In this document: piece by piece, positions 38,988 through 49,605 of the stretch | Layout: every line of letters begins with the position of its first letter | Position numbering within the stretch: position 1 is the first letter of the stretch | Assembly (NCBI RefSeq): GCF_001517585.1 | Contig: NZ_FBYC01000001.1 | Coordinates: 186,001-250,000, forward strand | Source: Roseibaca calidilacus | GTDB taxonomy: Bacteria > Pseudomonadota > Alphaproteobacteria > Rhodobacterales > Rhodobacteraceae | Length of the DNA: 64,000 nucleotides | Direction of reading: 5' to 3' | Translations under genes and position numbers: made by a program | Notes under the pieces: model-generated | Seen by the model: the letters and a program-made list of their open reading frames with translations, nothing else | Databases searched by the model: none | Told to the model about the DNA's origin: nothing

Positions 38988-39829
38988 GCTGGATTGCCCA
39001 AGGTCAGCGGCGCTTGCAGCAGCGCGACGCGGTATTGGCCGATCTGTGCAAACCCGATCCGCGCATAGGCGCGCGCGGCATGGTCGGAATTGGCGAACAG
39101 GATGGCACGCTGTGCGCCCTGTTCGCGTAGCTCGGCCAGATGTGCGGCGATAACACGGCCCGCCCGGCCCTGCCCGCGCAACTCTGGCGGCACGAATACA
39201 CCGCCAATCTGCACCACGCCGCGCGTGGCGCTGTTCAGCCCGGTCATGGCGGTGATCTGCCCGTGTTCCACCAACAGGCGCACCCGGCCAGAGGTGATGG
39301 CAGTCGCCGCCCGGTGTTGCGCGGCATCGCCCCCCGGATGGGTGCGTGTTTCGGTCATATAGGCGTCAAACCAGCCGGTCAGCGTGTCGCGGTCATGGTC
39401 TGCGGGCGCGCGCAGGGTGGCATCTGGCGCAGCCAGCGCGGCAAGGTCCAACGCACAAAGCGGCTCGTCATGGTTGATCTGCCAAACCGCGCCGGTCAGC
39501 GGCAGCGCGTTCAGGATAAGCGCCACCTGCTCTGTCGCGCCGGTCATACCGCGCAAGGTGTAGCCCTTCAGCAGATGGGAATAGGTCTGCGCTTCCAACG
39601 CGGTAAGGCGCGGGATCTGACACATCAGCAACCCGCCATTGGTGGCCCCGAACACGCCGATTATCCCATCGCCAGTTTCTTGCAGGAAGAAAGTCGTGCC
39701 ATACGGGTGGTCAGTGTTGTCTGTGCCATAAGCGTCCAGATTGCCCAACAGGAACATCGAGCTGTCGATATGCGCTTCGAGAAACGCGCCAAGCGCGGCA
39801 GTGTCCTTGGGGCCAGCTTTGCGGATCAT
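38984..39829 (-). CDS. GNAT-family N-acetyltransferase
   Basis: A 281-residue protein whose C-terminal third is a GNAT domain with the acetyl-CoA loop PPELRGQGRAGRVIAAHL and the family AYARIGFAQIG. The N-terminal half is unlike simple GNATs and may be a second, degenerate GNAT fold (RKAGPKDTAALGAFLEAHI). The substrate is unknown. The ATG at 39829 with GGAG upstream is chosen over the open frame to 40018; it overlaps the rsmE stop (ATGA). Confidence 0.85.
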   Translation of the reverse strand: MIRKAGPKDTAALGAFLEAHIDSSMFLLGNLDAYGTDNTDHPYGTTFFLQETGDGIIGVFGATNGGLLMCQIPRLTALEAQTYSHLLKGYTLRGMTGATEQVALILNALPLTGAVWQINHDEPLCALDLAALAAPDATLRAPADHDRDTLTGWFDAYMTETRTHPGGDAAQHRAATAITSGRVRLLVEHGQITAMTGLNSATRGVVQIGGVFVPPELRGQGRAGRVIAAHLAELREQGAQRAILFANSDHAARAYARIGFAQIGQYRVALLQAPLTLGNPA

Positions 39830-40554
39830 TGCCAATCTCCGGCCGTGGATTGCCACAAGGTCAGGGCCGCGACGGCGGCGGTATCGGCGCGCAAAATGCG
39901 CGGACCAAGCGAGATGGGATGCACCATCGGCAAGCGCCGGAGTCGGTCGCGTTCGGACGCTGAAAACCCGCCCTCGGGACCGATCAGCAGCGCGGCGGGG
40001 GCCGGCGGCGGCGGGCACGGGGGGGCACTGTCTGCCAGCCCTTCATCCGCCCAGATCAGCGCGCGCCCTTCGGGCCACGCAGCCAACAGGCGCGAGAGGG
40101 GTTGCAGGTCATCCACCACCGGCACGAAGGTGCCGCCGCATTGCTCTGCGGCCTCAATCGCATGGGCTTGCAGCCGGTCTTGCCGGATACGGTCGGAATT
40201 GGTGAAATCGGTCTGCACCGGCAGAATACGCGCGGCGCCCATTTCTGCCGCCTTTTCCACGATGAAATCGGTGCGCGCTTTCTTGATCGGCGCAAAGATC
40301 AGCCACAGGTCGGGCGGGTTGCGCTGCGGGGCAATCTGGTGCTGGCAAATCAGCGTTCCACCGCGTTTGCCGGCCTCTGCCACTTCTGCCATCCAAGCGC
40401 CATCGCGCCCGTTGAACACGGCCACAAAGCCCCCCGGCCCCAGCCGCATGACGTTGAACAGGTAATGCGCATGGTCGCGGGACAGGTCCAACCCTTGCCC
40501 CGCCCCCAAAGGCTGCTCTAGATAGAGCCGTATCTTGACCGCTTCGCCAGACAT
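39826..40554 (-). CDS. rsmE: 16S rRNA m3U1498 methyltransferase
   Basis: A 242-residue SPOUT-class RNA methyltransferase. The N-terminal PUA-like part (VKIRLYLEQPL, HYLFNVMRL) precedes the knotted SAM site with LIGPEGGFSASE and LGPRILRADTAAV. It should methylate N3 of U1498 in 16S rRNA. It heads the minus-strand run rsmE-GNAT-membrane protein-gshA-acyltransferase. Only 12 bases separate its start from divergent ubiA. Confidence 0.93.
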   Translation of the reverse strand: MSGEAVKIRLYLEQPLGAGQGLDLSRDHAHYLFNVMRLGPGGFVAVFNGRDGAWMAEVAEAGKRGGTLICQHQIAPQRNPPDLWLIFAPIKKARTDFIVEKAAEMGAARILPVQTDFTNSDRIRQDRLQAHAIEAAEQCGGTFVPVVDDLQPLSRLLAAWPEGRALIWADEGLADSAPPCPPPPAPAALLIGPEGGFSASERDRLRRLPMVHPISLGPRILRADTAAVAALTLWQSTAGDWQ

Positions 40555-40566
40555 GAGGCCGAATTT

Positions 40567-41541
40567 ATGGACAATCACCCGCAAAGGCCAGAGGGCACGG
40601 ACACCCCCGTGGCCGATGCCTATGCGCAGAATTGGGTGGACCGGCACGCGCCCGCAAATCTGCGCCCCTATCTGCGGCTGTCGCGTATCGACCGGCCCAT
40701 CGGCACATGGTTGTTGCTGCTGCCCTGCTGGTGGGGGGCGTTTCTCGGTGCAGCCTCTGCCCCCGATACGGCGGGTTGGCTGACGGTCTGGATATTCACC
40801 GCCTGCGGCGTGGGTGCGGTGCTGATGCGCGGCGCTGGCTGCACATGGAATGACGTGACCGACCGCGACATAGACGACAAGGTCGCGCGCACCCGCTCGC
40901 GCCCCATCCCGTCCGGGCAGGTCACGACGCGGCAAGCGCTGATCTGGATGGGGGTGCAAACCGGTGTGGCGGCGTTGATCCTGTTCACTTTCAACTGGGC
41001 GGCCATCGGGCTTGGGGTGCTGTCGCTGGCGCTGGTGGCGATATACCCCTTTGCCAAGCGTTTTACATGGTGGCCGCAGGTGTTTCTGGGGCTGGCCTTT
41101 AACTGGGGCGCGGTTCTGGCCTGGACGGCGCAAACCGGCAGTTTGGGCCTGCCCGCGATCTTTCTGTATCTGGCGGGCATAAGCTGGACGCTGTTCTACG
41201 ACACCATCTACGCCCATCAGGACCGCGAGGATGACGCGCTGATCGGCGTGAAATCCACCGCGCGGCTGTTTGGCGCCAACACCGACAAATGGTTGCGCGG
41301 GTTTCTGGTCGCGACGGTCGTGCTGATGTCGCTGGCGATCATTTACGCCCTGGCACCCTTGGCGAACCCGCTGGCCATGTCCATCGGGCTGGGCGGGGCC
41401 TGGGCCATGGGGTGGCACATGCAATGGCAGTTGACCAAGCTGGACATTGATGATGGCGCGATCTGCCTGAAGCTGTTCCGGTCGAACCGCGATGCCGGGT
41501 TACTGCCTGCGCTGTTTCTTGCCGCTGCCCTTTTCGCCTGA
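40567..41541 (+). CDS. ubiA: 4-hydroxybenzoate polyprenyltransferase
   Basis: A 324-residue membrane prenyltransferase for ubiquinone synthesis. The first Asp motif is N95DVTDRDID103, the second is YDTIYAHQDREDD. About eight or nine helices follow. It joins the polyprenyl chain to 4-hydroxybenzoate. The N-terminal 25 residues are polar and variable. The leader is very short because rsmE starts 12 bases upstream in the other direction, so its promoter must lie within rsmE. Confidence 0.94.
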   Translation: MDNHPQRPEGTDTPVADAYAQNWVDRHAPANLRPYLRLSRIDRPIGTWLLLLPCWWGAFLGAASAPDTAGWLTVWIFTACGVGAVLMRGAGCTWNDVTDRDIDDKVARTRSRPIPSGQVTTRQALIWMGVQTGVAALILFTFNWAAIGLGVLSLALVAIYPFAKRFTWWPQVFLGLAFNWGAVLAWTAQTGSLGLPAIFLYLAGISWTLFYDTIYAHQDREDDALIGVKSTARLFGANTDKWLRGFLVATVVLMSLAIIYALAPLANPLAMSIGLGGAWAMGWHMQWQLTKLDIDDGAICLKLFRSNRDAGLLPALFLAAALFA

Positions 41542-41576
41542 TTGCGCGGCTCGTGCGAAGGCGCTAGGGGACAGGC

Positions 41577-43601
41577 ATGAAACGTTTCTTCGACCAATTG
41601 CTCTCTGCGGCATTCGCAGTGCTGGCCCGGTTCAAATGGCACGCGATGACGGCGGCTGCCTTTGTCCTTGCGGCAATACTTGCGCTTGGGGCGGCCCAGC
41701 TAAGCGCCCGGGCCTTGGAAAACGTGGTCGCGCGGGAAACATCAAATGCCCTTGTCGCCGAGGGGCTGGATTGGGCCGAAGTCGACACCGACGGGCTGTT
41801 GGTGCGCCTGAGCGGCGAGGCCCCGACAGAGGCCGAGCGCTTCAAGGCGATCAGCACCGCGAACCAGATCGTGTCTGCCGAGCGCATCTTGGATGAAGTC
41901 TCGGTCACGCCCGCGACCGAGATTGCCGCGCCGGAGTTTTCTATGGAAATCCTGCGCAACGGTTTGGATGTGCAGATGGTCGGGCTTGTGCCTTGGGCGT
42001 TCGACATGGACAGGTTTCTGTCGCGGGTCGAAGATATAGATGCTGAATTGTCTGTCGAGAACATGCTGGAAACCGCAGGCTATCCAGAACCTTTTGCTTG
42101 GACCAGTGCGACGGATTTTGCGCTGCATGCGCTGGCGTCGCTGGAAGCGGCCAAGATTTCAATCTCGGCCGGCCGGGTGAATGTGATCGGGCTGTCCGAT
42201 TCCGAGGCAGAGCGCGACCGCATTCGCGTGGACCTTGGCCGCAAGCGCCCGCGCGATGTGATCGCCGCGCTGGATATCAGCGCCCCGCGCCCCGCGATCA
42301 GCCCCTTTACCTTGCGTTTCGTGCTGGACGAGTCGGGTGCGCGGTTCGATGCTTGCGCGGCCGATACGCAAGAAGCCCGGACCGCGATCCTTGATGCCGC
42401 GCGCGCAGCCGGTGCCAAAGGGCGGCTGGACTGCGTGGTCGGTCTGGGTGCGCCGACCCCGGATTGGCAGGAAGGTGTGGTCGAAGCGTTGAACGCGGTT
42501 GCCAGCATGGGGCGCGGCACTGTCACCTTCTCGGATACCGATGTGTCCTTGATGGTGCCTGCATCGGTCGAGTCCGACATGTTCGACACGCAGGTCGGTG
42601 CCTTGGAAACCCGCTTGCCAGAAGCGTTTTCGCTGGATGCGGTGCGCCTGCCGCCAAGTGATTCCGAGCTTGCCGTGTCAGAGAGCGAAGCAGAATTCGC
42701 CGCCCGCCTTGTCGCAAATGGAGGCGTGACATTATCCGGCCGCCTGACCGACGCGCGCACGCGCGACGCGGTGCGCAGCCTTGCGCAGGCCAATTTCGGG
42801 CCGAATGCTGTTACCATGGCCGCGCGGCTTGACCCCGATTTGCCGGGGGGCTGGCCGCTGCGCGCGCTTCTGGCGGTCGATGTCCTGAGCTACCTGAATA
42901 CGGGCGATGTGCGCGTCACACCGGATTTGGTAGAGATTTCGGGCGTCTCTGGGCTGGCGGATGCGTCTGACCAGATCTCGCGCTTGCTGGCTGACAAGTT
43001 GGGCGAGCGCGCGGTGTTCGAGTTGGACGTGAGCTATGACGAGGCGTTGGACCCGGTCGCGCAAATGCCCACCCCGGCGCGGTGCCAAGGCTGGATTGAG
43101 GAAATCATCGCAGAGCGCAAGATCACCTTTGATCCCGGCTCTACCTCTATCAGTGCCGATGCCGTTGGCATTCTGGACGATATTGCAGAAGTGCTGCGCG
43201 GCTGTGGCCGCATGAGCATGGAGGTCGCGGGCCATACCGACAGCCAAGGCCGCCTTGAAACCAATATGCGGCTAAGCCAGCAGCGCGCCGAAGCGGTGGT
43301 GGCCGGGCTGATGGCGCGCGGTGCGCTTGTCAGCGAGTTCGAGGCGAAAGGCTACGGCCCCGAATTTCCCGTTGCCGACAATGGCACGGAAGAAGGGCGC
43401 GAAGCCAACCGCCGGATTGAATTTTCGCTGATTGGCGCATCTTTGGAAGCGGCGCGTGCGGAAACCGCGCCAGCGGAAGCGGCCACCGCCGAGGCCGCAG
43501 AACCGCAAGAGCTGCTTGACGAATCGGACCTTGCAATCCGTGTTAGCCCGGCCGAAGAGGCCGCCCTTCGCCCCCGCACCCGCCCGGATCGGCCCGAATA
43601 A
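41577..43601 (+). CDS. BON/OmpA-domain envelope protein
   Basis: A 674-residue envelope protein. One membrane helix or uncleaved signal (about 21-43) is followed by BON-like repeats (LLVRLSGEAPTEAERFKAIS; GVTLSGRLTDARTRDAVRSL). A C-terminal OmpA-like peptidoglycan-binding domain follows (about 500-630; AGHTDSQGRLETNMRLSQQR). The last 45 residues are Ala/Glu-rich and disordered. It probably links membrane and cell wall. It starts 35 bases after ubiA and is followed by a small coiled-coil protein. The exact role is not known. Confidence 0.86.
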   Translation: MKRFFDQLLSAAFAVLARFKWHAMTAAAFVLAAILALGAAQLSARALENVVARETSNALVAEGLDWAEVDTDGLLVRLSGEAPTEAERFKAISTANQIVSAERILDEVSVTPATEIAAPEFSMEILRNGLDVQMVGLVPWAFDMDRFLSRVEDIDAELSVENMLETAGYPEPFAWTSATDFALHALASLEAAKISISAGRVNVIGLSDSEAERDRIRVDLGRKRPRDVIAALDISAPRPAISPFTLRFVLDESGARFDACAADTQEARTAILDAARAAGAKGRLDCVVGLGAPTPDWQEGVVEALNAVASMGRGTVTFSDTDVSLMVPASVESDMFDTQVGALETRLPEAFSLDAVRLPPSDSELAVSESEAEFAARLVANGGVTLSGRLTDARTRDAVRSLAQANFGPNAVTMAARLDPDLPGGWPLRALLAVDVLSYLNTGDVRVTPDLVEISGVSGLADASDQISRLLADKLGERAVFELDVSYDEALDPVAQMPTPARCQGWIEEIIAERKITFDPGSTSISADAVGILDDIAEVLRGCGRMSMEVAGHTDSQGRLETNMRLSQQRAEAVVAGLMARGALVSEFEAKGYGPEFPVADNGTEEGREANRRIEFSLIGASLEAARAETAPAEAATAEAAEPQELLDESDLAIRVSPAEEAALRPRTRPDRPE

Positions 43602-43619
43602 GCAACAGGACTGCCTAAC

Positions 43620-43946
43620 ATGAACCGTATGCAATTTGTTCTTGTCACCGCGCTTGTGCTGTTCGTGGCTTTTGCGCTGGGGTGGTTCACCAATTGGTTG
43701 ATCCATCGCTTCACGCGGGTACGCCAGCAAGATCTGGGCGAATTGGACAATATGGCCCAAGCCTTGCACGAGGCTGAGGAAATCCGCGATCAGGCCATCA
43801 CCTATGTCGAAACCCGCGAGCGTGATCTGACAGCGCGCATCAAGCAATTGGAAGCAGAAGTTGACGCGGCGATGGCCGGTGTCCGCGAGGCGCGCGCAGA
43901 GGCCGAGTATTACCGCGGACAGATGCAGGGCGGCACACAGCAATAG
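43620..43946 (+). CDS. small membrane protein with coiled coil
   Basis: A 108-residue protein with one N-terminal helix (about 5-27, FVLVTALVLFVAFALGWFTN) and a long acidic coiled coil (about 40-98). It resembles short cell-envelope or division-associated proteins, but I recognise no family with certainty. It lies 18 bases after the BON/OmpA-type gene and is probably cotranscribed and functionally linked with it. Confidence 0.75.
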   Translation: MNRMQFVLVTALVLFVAFALGWFTNWLIHRFTRVRQQDLGELDNMAQALHEAEEIRDQAITYVETRERDLTARIKQLEAEVDAAMAGVREARAEAEYYRGQMQGGTQQ

Positions 43947-44231
43947 CGCCTTGCCCGTTTTGCGGGAAATTGGCACTTGGCATCCTGCCCCGTTTCGACT
44001 AACACGCCACACGTCTAGGGCAAATCCGTCAGGTTTTGCCTTGGATGATTCGTCCGAGACGGTGGGTGATGCCTTGCATCATAAATCCTGCCTGAGGCGG
44101 GACAGAGACAATTTTCTGACCGGGGTTTTCCTCGGGCGAAATTGGAGAGTGCCCGTTCGGACCTCTTGTCGGGGGTAACAGCCCGACGCAACGAGCCGAG
44201 GGGGCAACCCCTCGAAAATTGGAGAGACCCT
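43947..44231 (+). promoter_or_regulatory. rplJ leader region, candidate L10 leader
   Basis: The 285 bases hold the rplJL promoter and leader. Two hairpins lie close to the start: GTCGGG with CCCGAC (44168-44173 and 44182-44187) and CGAGGGG with CCCCTCG (44197-44203 and 44208-44214), the latter closed by a GCAA tetraloop. L10 autoregulates its mRNA through such a leader in many bacteria. A weak stem GGCAAA/TTTGCC at 44019-44040 may end the upstream transcript. No consensus promoter is certain. Confidence 0.5.
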
Positions 44232-44747
44232 GTGGATAGAGCCCAAAAAGAGAAAGTGGTCGAGGAACTCGGCCAGATCTTCGAAAGCTCTGGCGTGGTT
44301 GTGGTAGCACATTACGCTGGCCTCACGGTTGCAGAGATGCAGGTTCTGCGCGCTCGCATGGGCGAAGCGGGCGGAGCCGTGCGTGTCGCCAAGAACAAGC
44401 TCGCCAAGATCGCCCTTGAAGGAAAGCCTTGCGAAAGCATTTCCGGCCTTCTGACAGGAATGACCGTTCTTGCCTATTCCGAAGACCCCGTCGCGGCTGC
44501 GAAGGTGGTTCAGGATTACACCAAAGAGAACCCCAAGCTGGTGGTTCTGGGCGGTGCAATGGGCAGTTCGGCGCTGAACCCGGATGGTGTCAAGGCTGTG
44601 GCTGCCATGCCCTCGCGCGAAGAGCTTATCGCTCAGGTCGTGTCGTGCATTGGTGCGCCTGCATCCAACATCGCCGGTGCGATCGGTGCGCCTGCTTCCA
44701 ATATTGCCGGCATCCTTTCGACGCTCGAAGAGCGCGAAGCGGCATAA
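44232..44747 (+). CDS. rplJ: 50S ribosomal protein L10
   Basis: A 171-residue stalk-base protein that binds 23S rRNA and carries the L7/L12 dimers on its C-terminal helix. The start is the GTG at 44232 ([13 protein letters not shown]), with GGAGAG upstream; the frame is open to 44142 through the leader. [17 protein letters not shown] is typical. The C-terminus shows a direct repeat of [11 protein letters not shown]. rplK and rplA, commonly upstream, are not here. Confidence 0.96.
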   Translation: MDRAQKEKVVEELGQIFESSGVVVVAHYAGLTVAEMQVLRARMGEAGGAVRVAKNKLAKIALEGKPCESISGLLTGMTVLAYSEDPVAAAKVVQDYTKENPKLVVLGGAMGSSALNPDGVKAVAAMPSREELIAQVVSCIGAPASNIAGAIGAPASNIAGILSTLEEREAA

Positions 44748-44819
44748 GCAACCCATGGCCCGCGTGGCGCGTGCGCGCCCGCGTTGGACAAACAAACCTG
44801 AACAGAACGGAACAGAACA

Positions 44820-45197
44820 ATGGCTGACCTTAAAGCACTTGCAGAGCAGATCGTGAACCTGACCCTGCTGGAAGCACAAGAACTGAAAACCATCCTGAAG
44901 GATGAATACGGCATCGAGCCCGCTGCTGGCGGCGCTGTGATGATGGCAGGCCCGGCAGGCGATGCTGGCCCCGCTGCCGAAGAAAAGACCGAATTCGACG
45001 TCGTCCTCGTCGAAGCCGGCGCCAACAAGATCGCGGTCATCAAAGAAGTTCGCGGCATCACCGGTCTGGGCCTGAAAGAAGCCAAGGACCTGGTCGAAGC
45101 TGGTGGCAAGGCCGTGAAAGAAGGCGCTCCGAAAGAGGAAGCCGAAGAAATCAAGAAGAAGCTTGAAGAAGCTGGCGCGAAAGTCGAGCTCAAGTAA
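44820..45197 (+). CDS. rplL: 50S ribosomal protein L7/L12
   Basis: A 125-residue stalk protein that recruits translation GTPases. The N-terminal dimer domain ([19 protein letters not shown]) is joined by an Ala/Gly hinge to the conserved C-terminal domain ([20 protein letters not shown] and [12 protein letters not shown]). A strong hairpin follows, before rpoB. Confidence 0.97.
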   Translation: MADLKALAEQIVNLTLLEAQELKTILKDEYGIEPAAGGAVMMAGPAGDAGPAAEEKTEFDVVLVEAGANKIAVIKEVRGITGLGLKEAKDLVEAGGKAVKEGAPKEEAEEIKKKLEEAGAKVELK

Positions 45198-45235
45198 TCG
45201 GGCGGGATGCGCGGCATCTCGACCCCATAAAATTG

Positions 45236-45268
45236 AAACTGGGGCCAGAGCATATCTGGCCCCAGTTT
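45236..45268 (+). terminator. strong hairpin between rplL and rpoB
   Basis: A perfect 14-bp stem (AAACTGGGGCCAGA and TCTGGCCCCAGTTT) with loop GCATA. The stem itself ends in TTT, then ATC. It may be a partial terminator that lowers rpoBC relative to rplJL, or an RNase III processing site, as is known in E. coli for the same gap. Confidence 0.7.
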
Positions 45269-45458
45269 ATCGCTGTTTCTGGACAGCTCTTTGTATTGGC
45301 TTAATTGCCCAGAGGGTTGTCCAGGGAAAGTGATCGGCTCGGGAGCGGACCTGTGGGAGGGTTCGCAGGAATAGAGCCTCTGACCCATTTCGCAAGCGGC
45401 CGGCGGCTGAGGCCCGACAGCCCGCCCGCCCGCGAAGACATAGAAGGTGACCACGCAT
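45269..45458 (+). other. rpoB leader
   Basis: The 190 bases between the hairpin and rpoB hold no gene. I see GC-rich sequence and several weak inverted repeats, but no clear promoter. An AGGTGA lies 7 to 12 bases before the rpoB ATG. Confidence 0.4.
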
Positions 45459-48400
45459 ATGGCGCAAACCCCTGTTGGCCCGAAACGCATCCGCAAGATG
45501 TTCGGCAAAATCCGCGAAGTGCTGGAGATGCCGAATCTGATCGAGATTCAGAAATCATCTTATGACCTGTTCCTGCGCTCAGGCGATGCCGACAAGCCGT
45601 TGGACGGCGAAGGTATTATGGGTGTGTTTCAGTCGGTTTTCCCGATCAAGGATTTCAACGAAACCGCAACGCTGGAATTCGTGAAATACGAGCTGGAAAA
45701 GCCGAAATACGACACCGAAGAATGCATGCAGCGTGACATGACCTATGCCGCGCCGCTGAAGGTGACTCTGCGCCTGATCGTGTTCGATATCTCGGAAGAA
45801 ACCGGCGCGAAATCGGTCAAGGATATCAAGGAACAAGACGTGTTCATGGGTGACATGCCGCTTATGACCGGCAACGGCACGTTTATCGTGAACGGCACCG
45901 AACGCGTGGTCGTCAGCCAGATGCACCGCTCGCCGGGCGTGTTCTTTGACCATGACCAAGGCAAGACGCACAGCTCGGGCAAACTGCTGTTCACTTGCCG
46001 CATCATCCCCTATCGCGGCTCTTGGCTGGATTTCGAGTTTGACGCGAAGGATCTTGTATTCGCGCGCATCGACCGCCGCCGCAAGCTGCCCGTGACCAGC
46101 CTGCTCTACGCACTGGGCATGGATCAGAACGCGATCATGGATGCCTATTACGACAAGGTGAAGTTCCGCCTTGAGAAGAACAAGGGCTGGGTCACCAAGT
46201 TCTTCCCCGAGCGCGTGCGCGGCACCCGTCCGACCATGGACCTGATCGATGCCGCCACTGGCGAAGTGATCTGCAAGGCCGGCGACAAGATGACGCCGCG
46301 CATGGTCAAGAAGCTGATCGACGCGGGCGAAGTGACCGACTTGCTTGTGCCGTTCGACAATATTGTCGGGCGCTATGTGGCCAATGACATCATCAACGAA
46401 GAAACCGGCGCGATCTATGTCGAAGCCGGGGATGAGTTGACCTGGGAACTGGACAAGGATGGCGAGGTCAAGGGCGGCACGCTCAAGACCCTGCTGGACA
46501 ACGGCATCACCGAGATTGACGTGCTGGACATCGACGGTGTGACGGTTGGACCTTACATCCGCAACACCATGGCCGCCGACAAGAACTGGAACCGCGAAAC
46601 CGCGCTGCATGACATCTACCGCGTCATGCGCCCGGGTGAGCCGCCGACCTATGACACGGCCTCTGCCCTGTTCGACCAGTTGTTCTTCGATTCCGAGCGT
46701 TACGACCTGTCCGCCGTGGGCCGGGTGAAGATGAACATGCGCCTGCAACTGGACGCGCCCGATACCCTGCGCACGCTGCGCCCCGAAGATATCGTGGCCT
46801 GTGTGCGTGGTCTGGTGGAACTGCGCGACGGCAAGGGCGAGGTGGACGATATCGACCACCTGGGCAACCGCCGCGTTCGATCCGTGGGCGAGCTGATGGA
46901 AAACCAGTATCGCGTCGGCCTGCTGCGCATGGAGCGCGCGATCCGCGAGCGCATGTCCTCGGTCGAGATTGACACGGTCATGCCGCAAGACCTGATTAAC
47001 GCGAAACCGGCAGCCGCCGCGGTGCGTGAATTCTTCGGGTCGTCGCAACTGTCGCAATTTATGGACCAGACCAACCCGCTGTCCGAAGTGACCCACAAGC
47101 GCCGCTTGTCCGCGCTTGGGCCGGGCGGTCTAACCCGCGAGCGCGCTGGTTTCGAGGTGCGCGACGTGCACCCGACCCATTATGGCCGCATGTGCCCGAT
47201 TGAAACGCCGGAAGGTCAGAACATCGGTCTTATCAACTCTCTCGCGACCTTTGCGCGGGTGAACAAATATGGCTTTATCGAAACGCCCTATCGCAAGGTT
47301 GTCGATGGCAAGGTGACGGATGAGGTGGTTTACCTGTCTGCCACCGAGGAACAGCGCCACACCGTGGCGCAGGCCAACGCGGTTCTGGACGAAGAAGGCA
47401 GGTTCGTGAATGAAATGGTCTCGACCCGTGTCGGCGGCGATTTCATGCTGAACCCGGTCGAGAATGTCGACCTGATCGACGTGTCGCCCAAGCAGCTTGT
47501 ATCGGTCGCGGCTTCGCTCATTCCGTTCTTGGAAAATGACGATGCCAACCGCGCGCTGATGGGGTCGAACATGATGCGTCAGGCCGTGCCGCTGTTGCAG
47601 GCCGACGCGCCGCTGGTCGGCACCGGTATGGAAGCGACCGTGGCCCGCGATTCGGGGGCTGCGATCATGTCCCGCCGCGCCGGTGTCATCGACCAGGTCG
47701 ATGCGCAGCGTATCGTTGTGCGCGCCACGGAAATGCTGGAACCGGGCGAACCGGGCGTGGATATTTACCGCCTGCGCAAGTTCAAGCGGTCCAACGCGTC
47801 GTCCTGCATCAACCAGCGTCCGCTGGTGACGGTGGGCGAACAGGTTACGCGCGGTCAGGTCATCGCTGACGGTCCTTGCACCGATTTGGGCGAATTGGCC
47901 GTGGGGCGCAACGTGGTCGTCGCCTTCATGCCGTGGAATGGTTACAACTACGAAGACTCGATCCTGATCTCGGAGCGCATCCTGAAGGATGACGTCTTCA
48001 CCTCGATCCATATCGACGAATACGAAGTGGCCGCCCGCGACACCAAGCTGGGGCCGGAAGAGATTACCCGCGATATCCCCAATGTGGGCGAGGAAGCGCT
48101 GCGCAACCTTGACGAAGCGGGCATCGTCTATGTCGGGGCCGAAGTAGGGGCAGGCGATATTCTGGTCGGCAAGGTCACTCCCAAGGGCGAAAGCCCGATG
48201 ACGCCGGAAGAAAAGCTGCTGCGCGCCATCTTTGGTGAAAAGGCATCGGATGTGCGCGATACCTCGCTGCGTCTGCCGCCCGGCGCCTACGGCACGATTG
48301 TCGAGGTTCGGGTGTTCAACCGTCACGGCGTGGAAAAAGACGAGCGTGCGCTTCAGATCGAACGTGAGGAAATCGAACGCCTGTCGCGCGACCGCGATGA

Positions 48401-49595
48401 CGAGTTGGAAATCCTTGAACGCAACATCTATGGCCGTTTGCAGCAGTTGATTCTGGGCAAGACCGCTGTCAAAGGCCCGAAAGGTGTGAAAGCCAATTCC
48501 GAGATTACCGAGGAATTGCTCTCCAGCCTTAGCCGTGGCCAGTGGTGGCAATTGGCGCTGGCAGACGAAGGCGAAGCGCAGGAAGTCGAAGCGCTCAACG
48601 CGCTCTACGACCAGCAGAAGCGCCAGCTTCAGGCCCGTTTCGACGACAAGGTCGAAAAGGTTCGCCGCGGCGACGACCTGCCGCCGGGCGTGATGAAGAT
48701 GGTCAAGGTCTTCGTCGCCGTGAAGCGCAAGCTGCAAGCGGGCGACAAGATGGCCGGGCGCCATGGCAACAAGGGTGTTATCTCCAAGATCGTTCCGGTC
48801 GAAGATATGCCTTTCCTGGCTGACGGCACCACGGTTGACATGGTTCTAAACCCGCTGGGCGTGCCGTCGCGCATGAATGTGGGCCAGATTCTGGAAACCC
48901 ATATGGGCTGGGCGCTGCGGGGCTTGGGTGTGCAGATTGACGAAGCGTTGCAGGAATACCGCCGCTCGGGCGACATGACCCCTGTGCGCGAAGCCATGCG
49001 CATCGGCTATGGCGACGATACCTATTCCGAAGTGTTCGAAAACATGGACGATGGCGCGCTTGTCGGCTCTGCATCGACCGTGACCAAGGGCGTTCCCATC
49101 GGCACCCCCGTTTTCGACGGGGCAAAAGAAGCCGATGTCAACGATGCGCTGACCCGCGCGGGCTTTGACACCTCGGGGCAGTCGGCGGTGTTCGACGGTC
49201 GGACGGGCGAGAAATTCGCCCGCAACGTCACCGTGGGTGTGAAATACATGCTCAAGCTGCACCACTTGGTGGATGACAAACTGCACGCGCGCTCGACCGG
49301 GCCGTACAGCCTTGTCACGCAGCAGCCTCTGGGCGGTAAGGCGCAATTCGGGGGTCAGCGTCTGGGTGAGATGGAAGTCTGGGCATTGGAAGCCTATGGT
49401 GCCGCATACACCCTGCAAGAGATGCTGACGGTCAAGTCGGATGATGTTGCTGGCCGAACCAAGGTCTATGAATCGATCGTCAAGGGCGAAGACAATTTCG
49501 AGGCCGGCGTGCCCGAATCCTTCAACGTGCTGGTGAAGGAAGTCCGCGGCCTTGGCCTGAACATGGAACTCCTGGATTCGAAGGAGGATGAGTAA
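45459..49595 (+). CDS. rpoB: RNA polymerase beta subunit
   Basis: A 1378-residue core RNA polymerase subunit. All main blocks are present, including the rifampicin pocket ([20 protein letters not shown]) with the Asp, His and Ser positions of sensitive enzymes. Thr replaces the Asn seen in E. coli at position 518. [11 protein letters not shown] and GRHGNKGV are the catalytic-centre blocks. Start at the ATG at 45459 ([13 protein letters not shown]). Length fits alphaproteobacteria. Confidence 0.98.
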   Translation: MAQTPVGPKRIRKMFGKIREVLEMPNLIEIQKSSYDLFLRSGDADKPLDGEGIMGVFQSVFPIKDFNETATLEFVKYELEKPKYDTEECMQRDMTYAAPLKVTLRLIVFDISEETGAKSVKDIKEQDVFMGDMPLMTGNGTFIVNGTERVVVSQMHRSPGVFFDHDQGKTHSSGKLLFTCRIIPYRGSWLDFEFDAKDLVFARIDRRRKLPVTSLLYALGMDQNAIMDAYYDKVKFRLEKNKGWVTKFFPERVRGTRPTMDLIDAATGEVICKAGDKMTPRMVKKLIDAGEVTDLLVPFDNIVGRYVANDIINEETGAIYVEAGDELTWELDKDGEVKGGTLKTLLDNGITEIDVLDIDGVTVGPYIRNTMAADKNWNRETALHDIYRVMRPGEPPTYDTASALFDQLFFDSERYDLSAVGRVKMNMRLQLDAPDTLRTLRPEDIVACVRGLVELRDGKGEVDDIDHLGNRRVRSVGELMENQYRVGLLRMERAIRERMSSVEIDTVMPQDLINAKPAAAAVREFFGSSQLSQFMDQTNPLSEVTHKRRLSALGPGGLTRERAGFEVRDVHPTHYGRMCPIETPEGQNIGLINSLATFARVNKYGFIETPYRKVVDGKVTDEVVYLSATEEQRHTVAQANAVLDEEGRFVNEMVSTRVGGDFMLNPVENVDLIDVSPKQLVSVAASLIPFLENDDANRALMGSNMMRQAVPLLQADAPLVGTGMEATVARDSGAAIMSRRAGVIDQVDAQRIVVRATEMLEPGEPGVDIYRLRKFKRSNASSCINQRPLVTVGEQVTRGQVIADGPCTDLGELAVGRNVVVAFMPWNGYNYEDSILISERILKDDVFTSIHIDEYEVAARDTKLGPEEITRDIPNVGEEALRNLDEAGIVYVGAEVGAGDILVGKVTPKGESPMTPEEKLLRAIFGEKASDVRDTSLRLPPGAYGTIVEVRVFNRHGVEKDERALQIEREEIERLSRDRDDELEILERNIYGRLQQLILGKTAVKGPKGVKANSEITEELLSSLSRGQWWQLALADEGEAQEVEALNALYDQQKRQLQARFDDKVEKVRRGDDLPPGVMKMVKVFVAVKRKLQAGDKMAGRHGNKGVISKIVPVEDMPFLADGTTVDMVLNPLGVPSRMNVGQILETHMGWALRGLGVQIDEALQEYRRSGDMTPVREAMRIGYGDDTYSEVFENMDDGALVGSASTVTKGVPIGTPVFDGAKEADVNDALTRAGFDTSGQSAVFDGRTGEKFARNVTVGVKYMLKLHHLVDDKLHARSTGPYSLVTQQPLGGKAQFGGQRLGEMEVWALEAYGAAYTLQEMLTVKSDDVAGRTKVYESIVKGEDNFEAGVPESFNVLVKEVRGLGLNMELLDSKEDE

Positions 49596-49605
49596 GCGGC
49601 ACGCG

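Noticed and set aside
44142-44231. N-terminal extension of L10
   Set aside because: It runs through the leader hairpins; the GTG at 44232 follows GGAGAG and matches L10.
44645-44720. Direct repeat of an [10 protein letters not shown]-coding unit at the L10 C-terminus
   Set aside because: This is a normal feature of the L10 C-terminal helix region, not a mobile or CRISPR-like repeat.
47130-48764. A 544-codon minus-strand frame in rpoB
   Set aside because: Antisense shadow of a highly conserved gene.
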